Origin: Kalaharituber pfeilii
Lineage: Eukaryota > Ascomycota > Pezizomycetes > Pezizales > Pezizaceae
Assembly: GCA_015179045.1 (NCBI GenBank)
Contig: WHUZ01000008.1
Location: forward strand, 372,001 to 436,000
Direction: 5' to 3'
DNA length: 64,000 bases
Made by a program: the position numbers and the translations under genes. Each line of letters starts with the position of its first letter. Positions within the stretch are counted from its first letter, which is position 1. The notes beneath the pieces are model-generated. The model had not been told where the DNA came from. It ran no database searches and saw nothing but the letters and a program-made list of their open reading frames with translations. Of the stretch, positions 46,148-58,670 are shown piece by piece.

Positions 46148-47092
46148 ATGAGCTTGCTCTCGATGCAATGCATACTATATCAATTTTTTTACCATCTGGC
46201 TGCCAACTGCATCGAAAGCATAACTAGCGACACCCTTATCATGGAGTCTCAGAACTCATTACCTGTACTCATGAATGACACCATTAGTGACCTTGCGCAT
46301 ACGGCCCAAAATCATGATGCACTTGCTGTTGATGACGCATACAGGTTGATTGTGTGCTCTTTAAATGCCACGAAGAAACTCCCTCTCTTAGATGCCGACT
46401 GGATGCAGAGAACCTTGACGGTCCTTACAGTTGACTCCATCAAGCCTGACTTTGCAAAGCTCAACCAATACATTTCACTAATTTCTCACATGCACCCGCT
46501 CTACCAATCACCTACGGAGAGATTTGGTGAGAAAAAGCGCCTATGCTCTGCAGTAACCAATATTGTACTCCAGGTTATAGAGCTCTGTGATAAGCATTTG
46601 CGAGCTACTGTGGATGATATGCAGGTTCAGCAGCATATATCTCGTACGCGGGAGCTTATATTAACCCGTTTTCAGGTTCTGCAGCATGGAGAGAACACTC
46701 CTGATCACATAAATGGTGGCAAGGAAAGCTCAGAGGTGTCTTTATGTTCTACAAATCTCGCAGATATTTCAATCACGGATACCTACAGGCTGCTTCAGGA
46801 CCCTGCCATCAACATCAATGAGCGGGATGAGTTGGGATTAACAGCATTGGAAAATGCAGCATACCATGGACGGATTGGTGTGGTTATGCTGTTGCTTCTT
46901 CATGGAGCGAAGCTAGGAGATCAAGGTGCAAAGAAACCTTTGTATTGGGCTCTAGAAGGTGGAAAACGGTCAGATGGAACTGTGGAAATCACTTGCCTTG
47001 AGATCATCAGAATGTTTATCAATCAAGGAGCACCTGTGTGCTCAAAACAAGTTGATGAAGGTGATGCACAGGGCGATCTAGACGTTGCCATC
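46148..47092 (+). CDS. Ankyrin-repeat protein, 3' end replaced by a LINE
   Basis: ATG 46148 (MSLLSMQ) or 46241 (MESQNSLPVLM); the frame is also open upstream only because of the poly-A insert. A helical region of about 190 residues (DAYRLIVCSLNATKKLPLLD) is followed by ankyrin-like repeats (ERDELGLTALENAAYHGRIG, KKPLYWALEGG, FINQGAPV). At about 47093 it runs in frame into LINE RNase H (MWVKAHREIRGN), giving a chimeric frame to 47335. No catalytic domain is seen in the ankyrin part. It may be a fragment of an NLR or a small ankyrin protein; expression is unknown. Confidence 0.55.
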
Positions 47093-47661
47093 ATGTGGGT
47101 GAAAGCCCACAGAGAAATACGAGGCAATACCGACGCAGACAGGGCAGCCAAAATAGGCACAGCCCTACAGTACCAGGACGAAGTCATCACTGAAGCAGGA
47201 CTAAGACAACAGGTGAGGTCGCTAAGAGGCCAGGAGCGGAACAGGCTACAACTGAGCTACCGGCCGCTGCAGCGCCTCGGGAACCGGGTCGCCACCCTAG
47301 CCAGAATCTTGGGGAACAAAGGCCTGCGGCACTAGAAATTCCAGATCGGTAAAGCAGACGGCCCCGACTGCCGGTGGTGCGGCAGGGTCCTGGAAACCAT
47401 GACTCACGTGATGACGGAATGCGAGACTTGGAGAAGGAAATGGCCAGGGGGGGGAGGAAAAAGATATTAAGAAACCCCCCAGAGACGGAGACAAGGACAC
47501 CTTAATGGATCTACTGGAATGGGTTGGACGGTCTTAGACCACCCTTACTCACTTCGTTGTTATTTCCTTTTCTTTCCTTACCTTTATTTATCCTTAGTTA
47601 TTCATCGTTATGTATTTAAGTAACACCTCGCCATAGCCTTACAGGCGGCATGCGAGTAATG

Positions 47662-47693
<32 letters not shown>
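47093..47693 (+). mobile_element. LINE 3' end: RNase H, zinc knuckle, H1 tail
   Basis: RNase H C-terminal motif VKAHREIRGNTDADRAAK, TAG in place of Trp at 47333-47335 (GLRH*KFQIGKADG), knuckle CRWCGR...ETMTHVMTEC, end DLLEWVGRS. The 3' UTR leads to the H1 hairpin 47627-47656 (CTCGC/GCGAG with inner GCCT/AGGC) and poly-A. This ties the H1 hairpin to a Tad1-like RNase H-bearing LINE. Confidence 0.85.
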
Positions 47694-47696
<3 letters not shown>

Positions 47697-48063
47697 GCGC
47701 GCTTTCCATTGCAAGCTTGCCCTATGCTGTACTTACCCATTCCGTCATCGTCGCCACAGGGGGTGAGGTCGCCGACTCGCCTGATTTATATTGATGGAAA
47801 AGCGCCGGAAGGGGTAAGGACTAAGTGGCAAAGAATGAGGAATGGAGGAGGGAGCGGACAAACGAGATAGCATGCAGGTGTCGCAAGAGTAAATCATTTC
47901 ATGTAATTCACCTATATTTCCTACCGTTCCCTTCTCTGTAGGTAGCTCCGTTCGCTCTCGCCACGCCAGCTATGAGTTTCATAAAAATATATATATAATG
48001 CAAGAGATACAGTATAGCGAGACACTGCTAACGTGCGTGATAAAGCAAGCAAACAAGAACCAA
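47694..48063. other. Intergenic, no gene seen
   Basis: No coding pattern. It contains AT-repeats near 47985-47998. Confidence 0.5.
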
Positions 48064-48073
48064 CCCTACAACA

Positions 48074-48120
48074 GGCGGCACGCGATAAATGATATTAAAA
48101 AAAAAAAAAAAAAAAAAAAA
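48074..48120 (+). mobile_element. Half-hairpin retroposed insert (H1)
   Basis: Only the 3' strand of the hairpin (GGCGGCACGCGAT), AAATGATATT and poly-A, 47 bp. Flanked by CCCTACAACA (48064-48073, 48121-48130). Confidence 0.88.
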
Positions 48121-48396
48121 CCCTACAACATCCCCCCAATCGAAACCCAGCTCCACTGTTCCGCTAAAGTTCCAACACTCCAATACAAGTGACAAAAATA
48201 TTAAGTCAATGAGCGCAGTTGGCAAATCCTATAACGGGCTTCTGGAACCGCACTCACAAGTTGCTTGCAGGTTACTATCCAAACTGGTATCAATAAAAGG
48301 AGTCTCCACCTATAAAGGCAACTCAAATGCTTCCATAGCGAGAACCTCGGCCATCTCCACCTCCACCTCGTCCTCCTCCTCGTCCTCCTCATCCTC

Positions 48397-51300
48397 TTAC
48401 TCTTCCTCCCAGTCCTCAACCTCGTCCTCGTCCTCATCCTCGTCCTCCTCGTTCTCAGTGCCGGCCTCATACTCATCGGAAGTACCATTCTCATCTTCAC
48501 ATTGACTCTCCCCCTCAATTTCTTCGCTGCTTAAACCCTCTCGTAACTCTACTTCTCCATCCAAGATTGCTCCACCCTGCTTTAGCAGCCGCGCATTCTC
48601 CGAATCAAGATCAGTAACACCCTGTAAGTGAAGATCTGCTACAAAAAGTTTATAATACGGTGTGGACCATATGCACGTAACATCCACTGTGGCAGGATCT
48701 GACAAGCTTGTACTGACATTCCATATTCTGAATACTCCTGCAATGTCGGCTGTGGCTAGGCGTGTATACTGAGCTGATGTGGCCCAAGTGACACTCTCGC
48801 ACTCGCAAGGGTGTCTTAACAATGCTAATTGCTTTTTATAACGAATAGACCAGATGCGAACGGTTTTACCTGTACTGGATGACACAAGGAGCATGCTATC
48901 TGGAGAGAATTCCAAACGTGAAACATTTGAATGTCCTTGGAAGCCGTGGTAAAACCTCACATCATCAACTGGCCAGAGTTGAAACACGGTCACCTGGCGC
49001 CGGCAGTATATTGCGAGAAGCTTGCTGTCTGGAGAGAATCTGATGCAGTCTTCTGTGAGGTAATCTGGGTCCGAAGGTAGCTTGAATGTATAGTGCACAC
49101 TCAAGGAGTCAACCGACCAGAGGAGCAAGGAGCCATGGCTGCAAAATGCAAGGAGCTTGCTATCCGGGGAGAACCGTATATCCGATGATAGTGTGCTAGC
49201 GAATTCAAGGAGTAGGCTCAAGGAGTCAACTGACCAGAGGAACAAGAAGCCACGGTAACAAAATGCAAGAAGCTTGCTATCTGGGGAGAACCTCATATAC
49301 GATTTACCGTTATCATGAGATCGTAATCGTACCGCAGGGAATTCATGGAGTAGGCTCGCGGAGTCAACTGACCAGAGTGAAAGAGTGTAGGAGTCAGGTC
49401 TGAGTGAAGTAGCGAAGTGACTAGTGTATGATGCAATGAGCCTGCCATCTGGGGAGAATCTTCTAAGAGAATGAGATGAGAAAGGCATAGATGTATGGTG
49501 CAGCCTCATGGAGTAGTCAACTGACTGGAAGTATCCTGTTTCTCCGATGGAGTAGTGTGATAGAAGCCGCTTTCCATCTTCGGAGAATCCCAGATATACA
49601 GAGTCTGAGTTACTAGGTACCACGAATGTATGGTGCAGGCTTAACGAGTCAACTGACCATAGGTAAACGGTGACCCCAGAGCCATTAGTGAAGCTGCTCG
49701 ATACCAGGAATTTGCCGTCTGGGGAGAATTTCACGTCTGTCATGAGAGCTGAAGGTATCGAGAATGTATGGTGAAGACTCAAGGAGTCAACTGACCAGAG
49801 GTGAACAGCGCCAGTATTGCCTAATGCCAGGAGCTTGCCGTCGGGGGACAATCTTATTTCACGCAGAGAGCTAATTGCCAGAAGCATGTCAGGTCTCCGA
49901 TTGGTGACAGCGGTATTGTGGAATTCTCCAGAGGCTGTTATAGACCACGCATAAATAGCGCTATCGTCTATTTGACTAAGCACTTCATTATTCATCCAAT
50001 GCATTGCATTGGGATATGGCAATCCTTGAGAAATGCTCACTAGCCGTCTATGCGATATTGAAAAAACCAATGTTTGGCCATTCGCAAATGCCGCTGCCAG
50101 TAGCCGGCCATCGGGAGAGAAGCTACAGCACATTGCAGGTGCCTTCAGCTCAAAAGTGTGGACATGTCGGCGATGCATTACCGACTGCACATGTAACTTC
50201 AGTGAGACCGTAAAAGCAAGTAATTCACCGTCGGGTGAGAAGACCGGGCAGTGGCGTGGTTCCATTCTCTGTACTCTTTCCCATTCGTGAGCTGTGGGGT
50301 CAATGTCTGACAAACAACTGATATAAACCACATTTCGCGTTTTGATAGTGGAGTTCAGCTGAATCTTAAGCTTATTGTCGGCGTCGCGATACACGAAAGC
50401 GATGTGTTGAAGGTCAGGGGAGAAGGTTGCAGCAAAGCCTGAGAGCAAGTCATCAAGGATCCCGATTTCCGCCAAGAGGGTCCGGTGATGCACTACAGTC
50501 AGTTCCGGTAGTGATAAGAATTGCACATCCAGGCAGAACCTTTCTGTATCAACTGCTCTTGCCACTGCAAGTGATTTGCCGTCTGGAGAGAAGCCGATAG
50601 TGCAGATATAGCAATAATTCGCTGCAGGATAACAGCGCACAACTTCTAGTTCTGGAAGTGAAAGCAAAACCAGTTTTTCTGAGCACCATAGCACTAACAG
50701 TGCCATATCGGGATTGGGGGAGATTGCCATGCTGCCCGTTTCAGGCCAGTTCATGTGAAATTCCAACACAGTCTTCTTCTTCATCAATTTTTCTTCTACA
50801 ATTGACCACAGGCTAAGTTGCACAGCTCTGCTGCGGTCTTTTTCAGACGCCAGAACGCCCAGCCGTCCATCTGGTGAGTAGCAAGCCATAGTCTCCCCAG
50901 AGCTCACTATCGATCCGCCAATGGCAGGCCGCTCACCAAACCATGCACCAGATATTTTAGATCCATTCAAGTTGGCACCTCTAAGCCACGCGCCCTGGAA
51001 CCACACACACCGCAGATCAGAGCCCTGAAGCTGGGCCCCATCAAACCAACCAAAACGCAAGTCAGCTCGAGGGACTTGTATGCCGCGTAGGTCATACCCA
51101 GTGAACCTCATTCCACTTTTTACAAGGACTGTGAGCGCGTTAGCAGCGCCCTGAACTACCAAGTCATCTGTTTTAGATTTCTCAACGTATCGCAACAACT
51201 TTTGCTTCAATTCATGCTGCAGGGTTGCTTGCTCAACCACAAAGTCAAGGACACCGGGTCGTCAACAATGAAGAATTCGTTAAGGAGGGCTTTCGCTGCA

Positions 51301-53916
51301 CATTGTGCTAGCAAGGGATCTTCCCAAAGTGATTGGGCAATAAGATAGTCACGGAGCGACTTGTGTAAAAACCTATACGACTGTCCATGACGCGTGAGCG
51401 GGGCGCTAAAGCGGAGGAGCCGGATCTCTTCGTCATCGTTGCCTAGGAAATTCTGCCAGATAGAATTCTGCTCGCCAGCTGAGTTATCCCTTGCAATTCC
51501 CGGGCGATAGGTTACTTCAATGGCTTTGTAGCGGTACAGCTCCAGCGCAAAGTCCCGACAAAACCGTTCCGCAAAATCGCTAAAAGTGTCCTCACACAGC
51601 CGCTGGAATGCCCACGCTGAGCTTCGGTTAGTTGTATGTTGTCGAGCCGAGATTGTGCTTTGGCCAGACAGTGCTGAAAAAATTGTCTGTACAAGTCAAC
51701 TCGATTTATGAGAATTTCATGATCCATTGATGGCTCAACGGTCATAATCATTCGAAGAAGGAAAGGATTGCTGATCATGTCACATATTTCTCGCTGTGTC
51801 AGATAAGCTTCGTAATCGACAGCTGGTCTGCCTGTGGGTTTCGCCTGAAGGAAACCAGAAATGTAGCTCTTGATAGTGTCGGTTGAAAATGGTGCCAACC
51901 AATATTCCTGCAGAAGCTCGCGTTTGTTTGGAGGATGGAACTTGCTGTGATAGCCGGAACCTAAGTATTCAGGTCGACTTGTGATGATAATCTTTGCTTT
52001 CCATCGAGACAGCTTATTTTTAGCGTAGAAGTTGCAGTCGCGCCGCTCAATCTCATCATAGCCATCAAGCATGAAAACAAATCGCCGTGTACGACGGGCC
52101 AGATTGATGTCTTGTTCAGTAAAGTCCCTGTCTGAGAAGTAGGAAGCAATTAGATCTTCGCTGTCGGGTTTGGAGCTGACGATGCTTGTGAGAGATATAA
52201 ATAATGGTATTGCGACTTCGGTCTGATTTGATGCCCGTTCATATTCAGACCACAGCTGACGCGCTAGGTAATGGTTGAATGTAGACTTCCCTGACCCGGC
52301 TGATCCTTGGATGAGGCAAATCTGTTTTGTTCCTCCTCGTATGAAGTCCTGAACATGCTGCAATAAATTAACCCGCTCATCGGCATAGGGTTGTTCTGTT
52401 GCCTCCACAGCGACGTAGAGATTATACTGGAATTCTTCCATCTCATGCTCTGTTAAATAGTCGTCCTTTAGCCGCAATAAATTTTCCTCGAGTGATATTC
52501 CTAGGACCTCGCGCTGATGGGTTTCTGAGCAGTCATGTGAGTTAAGCTTCTCTACAGTGCCACGCGATTATATAGTAGCCAAACCTACCTAATGCTGTAA
52601 CGTTTTCTGCAGCAAGGCGGTCCTCAATCAACTGCAACCTCATGTCCATCCTTTTAGTAACACTGAGGTTCTCGCTTGCTATGTTTAGTATTTCTGTCAC
52701 TATATTAGCTGAAATGTTCTGTCACTTCATGGACAGCTATGCTCACCGTCTACCCTTGACAAAGGCCCCATTTTTCGCTCTATTTCATTCAAGACCCTCT
52801 CCATTTGCTCAAGCTTCCCGGAATTCTCTATTCTCATTAGCAAAGCATACTTATAGGTTAGGCAGTATGTTTACCCATGATCCTTTTCATTCCTGCCTCA
52901 TCCGCACACTCTCGGACAACCTTTTCCTTCTTAGATATTTCATCAAGATTTGGTTGGATTACTTCTGAAAATGGCTTAAACATATTCGCAATTTGCCTAA
53001 TACCTAAATTTTACAAAGTTGAGTTAGCAGGATTTTAAAGTGACTTGGAATCGAATATCCTACGTGACGTTGTATCAAAATGTCCTTTTACTTTGACTGT
53101 AAAGTTCCGGACTGCATCATAGAGTTCTTTCAGAGCGTAGTCCAACTTGTGTTTTAAGGCATTCTGTGTTGAACCTGGATGCAACGTGGCTTCCAGCGGC
53201 AAGTTTTTGTAAATATAAGCATAGAATTCACACTTCGCCATCGTATTAACAATGATTGCTACTGCAACTTCCAGGCTTTCCATTAATTGGACATAGTCAA
53301 GTGCAATCTATTACCATGATTAATCTCCATACATGAATGCAAGTATGATACTGACCTTCAAAATAACCCTGACAGTAGACCAAACAAGGGCAGTGATGTC
53401 CGGGTGATGCTGTATTGCCACATCAACAATATTTGCATAACTCTCCATGCATTTGAGGATTGGGCCTATCCGTTCCACTATAGCCATACGTTGACCAAGC
53501 CTGTTTGTGTATTTCCACTGCTTTTCTTTGCTCTCAGTGTGAACAGAGTGTAAATCCTTAATTATGCCCTCAATTTCATCTCGTGTTGGGTTGCTTGGTA
53601 AATTCTGTCCAGGATTTCGAGATACTGGATGCAACGAACTGGATGCTGAGGCATTGCCCACATTATATGATGGCGCTGATTGCGGAGCCGATTGCGACGG
53701 TGCGGGAATAGTAACTAAGCTCGTTTTTCTCTGAGTTGGGAGGCCAGTACTCCGACTCCGCTTTCTGTTAGGAGATTTTGGTCTAGCTAAGTAACTATAA
53801 GTAGCGTAGGTTAGTCTACATATATGCGGAGGTAAGCAATGCTACACTTACCGGCTCCGAATTTTTGTCCCGATCCCGGGGTCCCCCTCTGAGCTTCCCG
53901 GTTGTTGATTATTCAT
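48397..53916 (-). CDS. NLR-3: NACHT-pentapeptide-WD40 STAND protein (two frame changes)
   Basis: ATG 53916 (MNNQQPGSSEGDPG); exons 53916-53852, 53782-53356, 53307-about 53065, several short coiled-coil exons at 52990-52500, then a long exon to 48397. N-terminal fungal STAND motif IQHHPDITALVWSTVRVILK; NACHT with Walker A LIQGSAGSGKSTF and Walker B FVFMLDGYDEIERRD; winged-helix region; pentapeptide-like repeats (about 51130-50950, ADLRFGWFDGAQLQGSDLR); about 14 WD40-like blades (FSPDGKLLA...LWSVDSLSL) to about 48650; acidic tail. Frame changes near 51620 and 51257 (beside GGG and CC runs) break the reading, yet downstream frames are clean for 947 codons. It could be a real receptor with sequence errors or a young pseudogene. 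The NACHT differs from NLR-A/B, so it is a distinct lineage. Confidence 0.85.
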
Positions 53917-54237
53917 TTTGTGGCACTCTGGGAGGTGAAAACGATGAGATCTTTTGTATATAGCCTTCTTTTTCACTTTACAGTTATGCGCGACGTTGAT
54001 GAATAGACACAAAAGTGATAATATATAGCGAGAACTTGAACTTTATTCACGTTGGAGATGTAAGCGGTGATGGTTGATGATTATTTGTTATCTTGCGGCT
54101 GTTCATAGCCCCCCGCATTTTGTTTGCATATGTTGTGATTTGGACTCCAACTATTGGTAAGCCTTGTACTTGACTATGCCAATTCGGCTCTCCGATCCAT
54201 CAAAGAGAGCCTCATAAGATAGAAGATGCTTGGCATC

Positions 54238-54345
54238 AGTCCAGCTGTCGACTTACTGACACAGCGTATCCACCCTAGCCGGCATACTGCGGGGCAAAGG
54301 TTTACGGCACTGAAAGGACAAGTTGGGCAAGGCCACTCTTAGATA
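54238..54345 (+). mobile_element. LINE RNase H-tail fragment
   Basis: TLAGILRGKGLRH*KGQVGQG matches TLARILGNKGLRH*KFQIGKA of the LINE at 47093-47693, including a stop at the same Trp position (TGA here, TAG there). Confidence 0.5.
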
Positions 54346-54443
54346 CGGCTATAGGCCTTGGGTTCCATCAAGTTGCGGAAATTTTACTCCGACATTTCGC
54401 ATCCCCAATCCACTCCCCAGAGGTTTCAGCCTGGGAACCACAG

Positions 54444-54980
54444 ATGACGATGCTAAACCTCGCCTTGTGCCAGGGGCGTAAGCTCCTGGTGAAGTTCCTG
54501 GTCGATCGGGGGGCTGATGTCGCAGCTAAGGATAAGAATGGTGACACCCCACTGCACCATGCAGCACGGAGGGCACATGCGGCTGTTGCAGAGCTGCTGC
54601 TTGATCGGGGGGCCGATGTCGCAGCTCAGAATAATGATGGTGACACCCCACTGCACCGCGCAGCATTGGAGGTAAAGCTATTGCAGAGCTGCTGCGTGAT
54701 CGGGGAGCTGATGTCGCAGCTAAGAATAACGATGGTTACACCCCACTGCACTACGCCTGTTGCAGAGCTGCTGCTTGATCGGGGAGCTGATGTCGTAGCT
54801 AAGAATAACAATGGTTACACCCCATTGCACTACGCAGCATCGGGGGGATGTGCAGCTGTTGCAGAGCTGCTGCTTGATCGGGGGGCCGATGTCGCAGCTA
54901 AGAATAACGATGGTGACACCCCGCTGGACTGCGTACCACGGCGGAGATACACAGCTGGTGTACGGCTTCTGCTTAAATAG
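54444..54980 (+). pseudogene. Ankyrin-repeat fragment
   Basis: Units VAELLLDRGADVAAKNNDGD, DTPLHHAARRAHAA and similar. Out-of-frame filler (LLQSCCVIGELMSQLRITMV) shows two offsetting indels, near 54670 and 54760, around a unit that reads properly in the next frame. There is no NACHT nearby and the beginning is unclear. It is a remnant of a third ankyrin type, distinct from NLR-A/B and NLR-2. Confidence 0.7.
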
Positions 54981-55290
54981 CGAGCTGATATTGCAGCGAA
55001 GAATTCTGGGCGCTGTTGATGCACCTCTACAGCTTTTAAGATCGCTGGAGGTCAGAAACCATGGAAGCGGACGTGGAGGAGTATAATGTCCAAATCAAAG
55101 TCCAATTTTTGTAGTCTATATCTCATTATTTTATAGCAGTGAATTTGAAGAATTGATGAGTTATTTGATTCCTATAGCATCCTTCATGTCCATTGATATA
55201 CGCGTGGTACATTGTGTTCATGTCTCACATGCCCCACACTGACAGAGCACCGTCGGGCCCATTTGCCTCGTCGTCCCACCTAAACGGCTA

Positions 55291-55650
55291 TTTTTTTAAT
55301 TTATTTATTTATTTCATTTTTTATATATCTTTACTCGCATGCCGCCTAACAGGCTATGGCGAGATAGGTGCATAGGGAAATAAATGAGTGAAAACGAACT
55401 ACAGGCAACGACACAAACAAGTAAGAATGCTATTCATCAGCTCAACACTCTACCCACTCCATCAGTTCCTGTAGAGGATCACGCCCGCCCTCTCTCGCCT
55501 TCGAGGGGTCCTTCACTGCCTCTAGTCCCCCAGGCCACTTCCTCTTCCAGACTTCGCATTTTTCCCAAACGTGTTCCGCTGTTTCTTCCTCCTCCCCGCA
55601 TCATCTGCACTCTGGGCTGGTCTCCCTGCCTGTCTTGTGCCTCCAAGCTC
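55291..55650 (-). mobile_element. LINE 3' end (H1)
   Basis: The T/A-rich tail is followed by the inverse hairpin at 55334-55363 (CTCGC/GCGAG with inner GCCT/AGGC). Upstream on the minus strand is a zinc-knuckle relic, GEEETAEHVWEKCEVWKRKW. The tail is degenerate (TTTATTTATTTATTT), suggesting an older copy. Confidence 0.75.
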
Positions 55651-55679
55651 TGAGGCCTTTCCCTCCCAGTAGACTAGGC

Positions 55680-56063
55680 CTGTATTATATTGAACTTTAA
55701 TAATACAATTAAGAAATAAGAACTTTATTTAATATTGTAGTTCTATGTAATATTCTCATATTATGAACTTGAAATGAAATATGCGACTAGAATATAAAAT
55801 ATATGACCAGAATATACATAAAATATGCAACTAGATATAAAATATGTGACAAGATACATTGTACTAAATTTCAATATGTGACTACATTGAAGTTCAATGG
55901 TCGCATATTTCACTAGAATTAATGCTTATTGCATTGTAGTGTGAAGATATGTAATATCATGAATAGACTAAATAAAATAGTATTAGTTGATCATCCGAAA
56001 CTTGAACAGGGAAAAATCTCAGTGGCGTCATGGAAACAGGGGAAAAAAAAGGTTTTCTCAAGA
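55680..56063. repeat. AT-rich stretch with degenerate short repeats
   Basis: Repeated AATATG(T/C)GAC(T/C)AGA-like words around 55775-55880. No gene seen. Confidence 0.45.
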
Positions 56064-56700
56064 CGAAACACTAGGAGCGCACTTGAGGAAGTGTAGTGCC
56101 GAAACTCCATGTGGGGCTTGTGAATACATGGGGGCTGTGGGAACGTGAGGGCTTCAGATGAGTCAGATCTACAATATGGTCGATGGAGAAAATCTAACTA
56201 AGTTTGGCGTAAATTCGAAAACGAGAGGAGGTGTACCTTTTAAAATCTGGTACTAACTTGTGGGGAGATAGGGGTTTGATGTTGTGCGGTGAGTTTGCTG
56301 TAGCTATGATATTTTTTCTTTCGAATTTGTTGATGTTCTGAATTTGTGCAGTCTCAGCACTTGTTGAGCCATCGCGACTTGCTTGTGTATGGTTCCAGGA
56401 TCCCGTAGATATATGCTGATGAAGGAGATTATTACCCAATGCATCTGGTTAACTCGTTGCAATGTATACATCGCATATAATACATCTTTTTCTGGTTTTG
56501 TACTAAACTTCTCAGCATTATATTTTTTATTTTTCTTTCCTCATAACCCCACATACAGGCTACCAACCTATGGCTGTGATTCTCAATATTGTACTCGAGT
56601 ATTTGAATTAGAGTGATACCGTATTTATACTTGTAAGTGCATGTACTCCTACCTATGGGTCAGTACTCGAGGGCATTTGACTGGTTAGAACAAATTCAGG
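56064..56700 (+). repeat. Second copy of the 29960-30605 repeat
   Basis: Same order and orientation, ending at TTTGACTGGTTAGAACAAAT as in the first copy. It immediately precedes the NLR-C region. Confidence 0.75.
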
Positions 56701-57039
56701 TCCCACCTGCGCAGAAACGAATTAACCCGATGTGATTAGTACTGTGCACTAGCGATTTATTTTACAACACTTTTCTTAGCGTTAACGCGGCAGCAACCAA
56801 TGTGTGTAAATTAGTTGCTGCGCCACTAACAGTGGGGCTGAAATATATTGCAGCACTTTATCAATCTGTGTGAGTAACCTATAATATAATTTCCCCGCAT
56901 GCACAAAGGGCAGCACAGGAAAATCCTCCTCATAGAAATCGAGATTCGAAAATCAACTTCAACTGACTCCACACCAGCTGACCTTCCGTAGACAACACGA
57001 TACAAAATACAACCGCAAACCCGAATAACTGTGCCTATA

Positions 57040-57764
57040 TATATTCCGGTCGAAGAAGAAGGAAACCAGCGAACAATCATCCGATGACGACAAAGAAAGC
57101 AAAAGGGATATATTTTGGAAGCTATTCGCGCGGGATGGCCGTTGCCAAATCCTCTTCCCAAGTCGCAGTCCTGGGGTTTCAAGCTCCCCGTGCAAGGTCA
57201 ACAGCCATCTGAAAGCCTCCTAGCAAAGCAGAGGTAGAAGAGCAGGGCAAGCTGAAATCCATTGGCCCTACAAAATAGTAGAATACCGAATGTTTAACCC
57301 CATTGGCACAGGTAGAGCCTAGGGAAGAAGGACATAGACCTCTTGCACCTGATCAACAGGGGAACCATTCCACGCCCCATGAAACTTGCTGCATCAACTT
57401 ACCTGTAGAGCCAACCGGTCAACAACAAAATGCAACTTACGTTAACCTGTGGGTGCAAGCACACAAAAGGCGTCCAGGAAAAATGCAAACAATCCTGACG
57501 GACCGTGGAATCAATATAATTGAGAAATCCAGTCAAGCTAGATTTTTTGATGAAATTCTGAGTGTTGCAAAGCAGGCCCAAGATAAAGCGGAATCCAATA
57601 GATGGAAATTCAAGTTTGGGAGTATGGACATGGATGTAGCTCAAAAAGCACAAGCAATAATCTCCTGGATCGATAAGTTCAAACACCTTGGAGATATCGC
57701 TGTACAGTATGACCCAGTGCATGCCGCCTTGCCTTGGGCTGGAGGACTCAGATTTATCTTGCAG
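57040..57764 (+). pseudogene. NLR-C: 5' exon fragment of an NLR-A/B paralogue
   Basis: Matches NLR-B exon 1: a linker with a stop (about 57210) and shifts, then a clean frame 57303-57764 holding YVNLWVQAHKRRPGKMQTIL and AVQYDPVHAALPW, ending at the conserved exon-1 donor CAG/GTAAGT. One extra codon makes AGGLRF where the others have AGVRF or AAVRF. No further NLR exons follow; the intron runs into GC-rich unrelated DNA (57775-57860, repeated GGCCGGCCTG-type words, possibly transposon subterminal sequence). Confidence 0.8.
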
Positions 57765-57981
57765 GTAAGTATGAACCAGCCTGGGCCGGCCTGCCAGGTG
57801 GCCTGCCGGCCTGAAACATTCAGGACGCCTGGACCGGCGCAGGCGGACCTCACGGCTGGCCTAGATTTCTATGGCCCAGGCCCGTTGGGAACACTGTATG
57901 AGCTTCGTACTAGTACTACTTCATATAGGATACTCACAAGGCACTAGTAGTCCACACTAGCATTACAGTGACGCTAGGTTC

Positions 57982-58299
57982 TTGCAAGCCTCCGATACAG
58001 ACCTTTGTTCCTTCGGAGAAGCTCTCTTGTTCTACGTAACGCAGCCCTATTACGTGCGAAGCGGGAATTCCAGGGTCGACTTTACGACTTTGGAACATAC
58101 TAATTTACAATATAAATGGAAATTCGATTATTTGGCCATAGGTACGTGTGGTCCAGGCCATTTCAAGGTATTCTTGTTTATAAAAACCATTGGAGTCGAT
58201 GTTTACGGCCTCACTTCCGGACTGAAACTCAACATTGCCAAGTGTCTTGGAAAAATCCCTTTCTCGGTATCCGATTCCAGAACTGTGGTTAAGTGTTAA
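57982..58299 (+). other. Unassigned open frame
   Basis: 106 codons with no domain recognised and no homologue in the window. It lies between the NLR-C fragment and the MULE. Probably chance. Confidence 0.15.
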
Positions 58300-58639
58300 A
58301 GATTCTGACTCTCTCCACTTGCAAGATTTGAGGAATAGATTTGACTTGCCTGGTGTTTTCCGTCAGACTCGGTTCAGATCTGCAGTGAGAGCGGGAGTAA
58401 GCTGAGGTTTCTGGCCGAGATTGTGAAGGGATCGAACACTGCGGTACTGTAGCTGGGATCAATAGGCTAGCGAATATTAAGAGCGGAATAGTACGAAATC
58501 AACATCGATACAGGGTGTGAAGATCGAGGTATCACGGTGGTTACTCGGGATGACTCGGGACAGGTAGTTCCTTGTACGGTAAGCGGATCGCCAGTGGCGT
58601 GCGCTAATATGCAGAGTTTTCAAGGGTGCCGAGCTCGCA

Positions 58640-58640
<1 letters not shown>

Positions 58641-58670
<30 letters not shown>

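Noticed and set aside
48300..48500. Plus-strand Ser-rich protein
   Set aside because: It is the antisense of the acidic Asp/Glu tail of NLR-3.
54444..54980. Intact ankyrin protein
   Set aside because: The middle is out of frame with the repeat pattern on both sides, so it is scored as a broken fragment.
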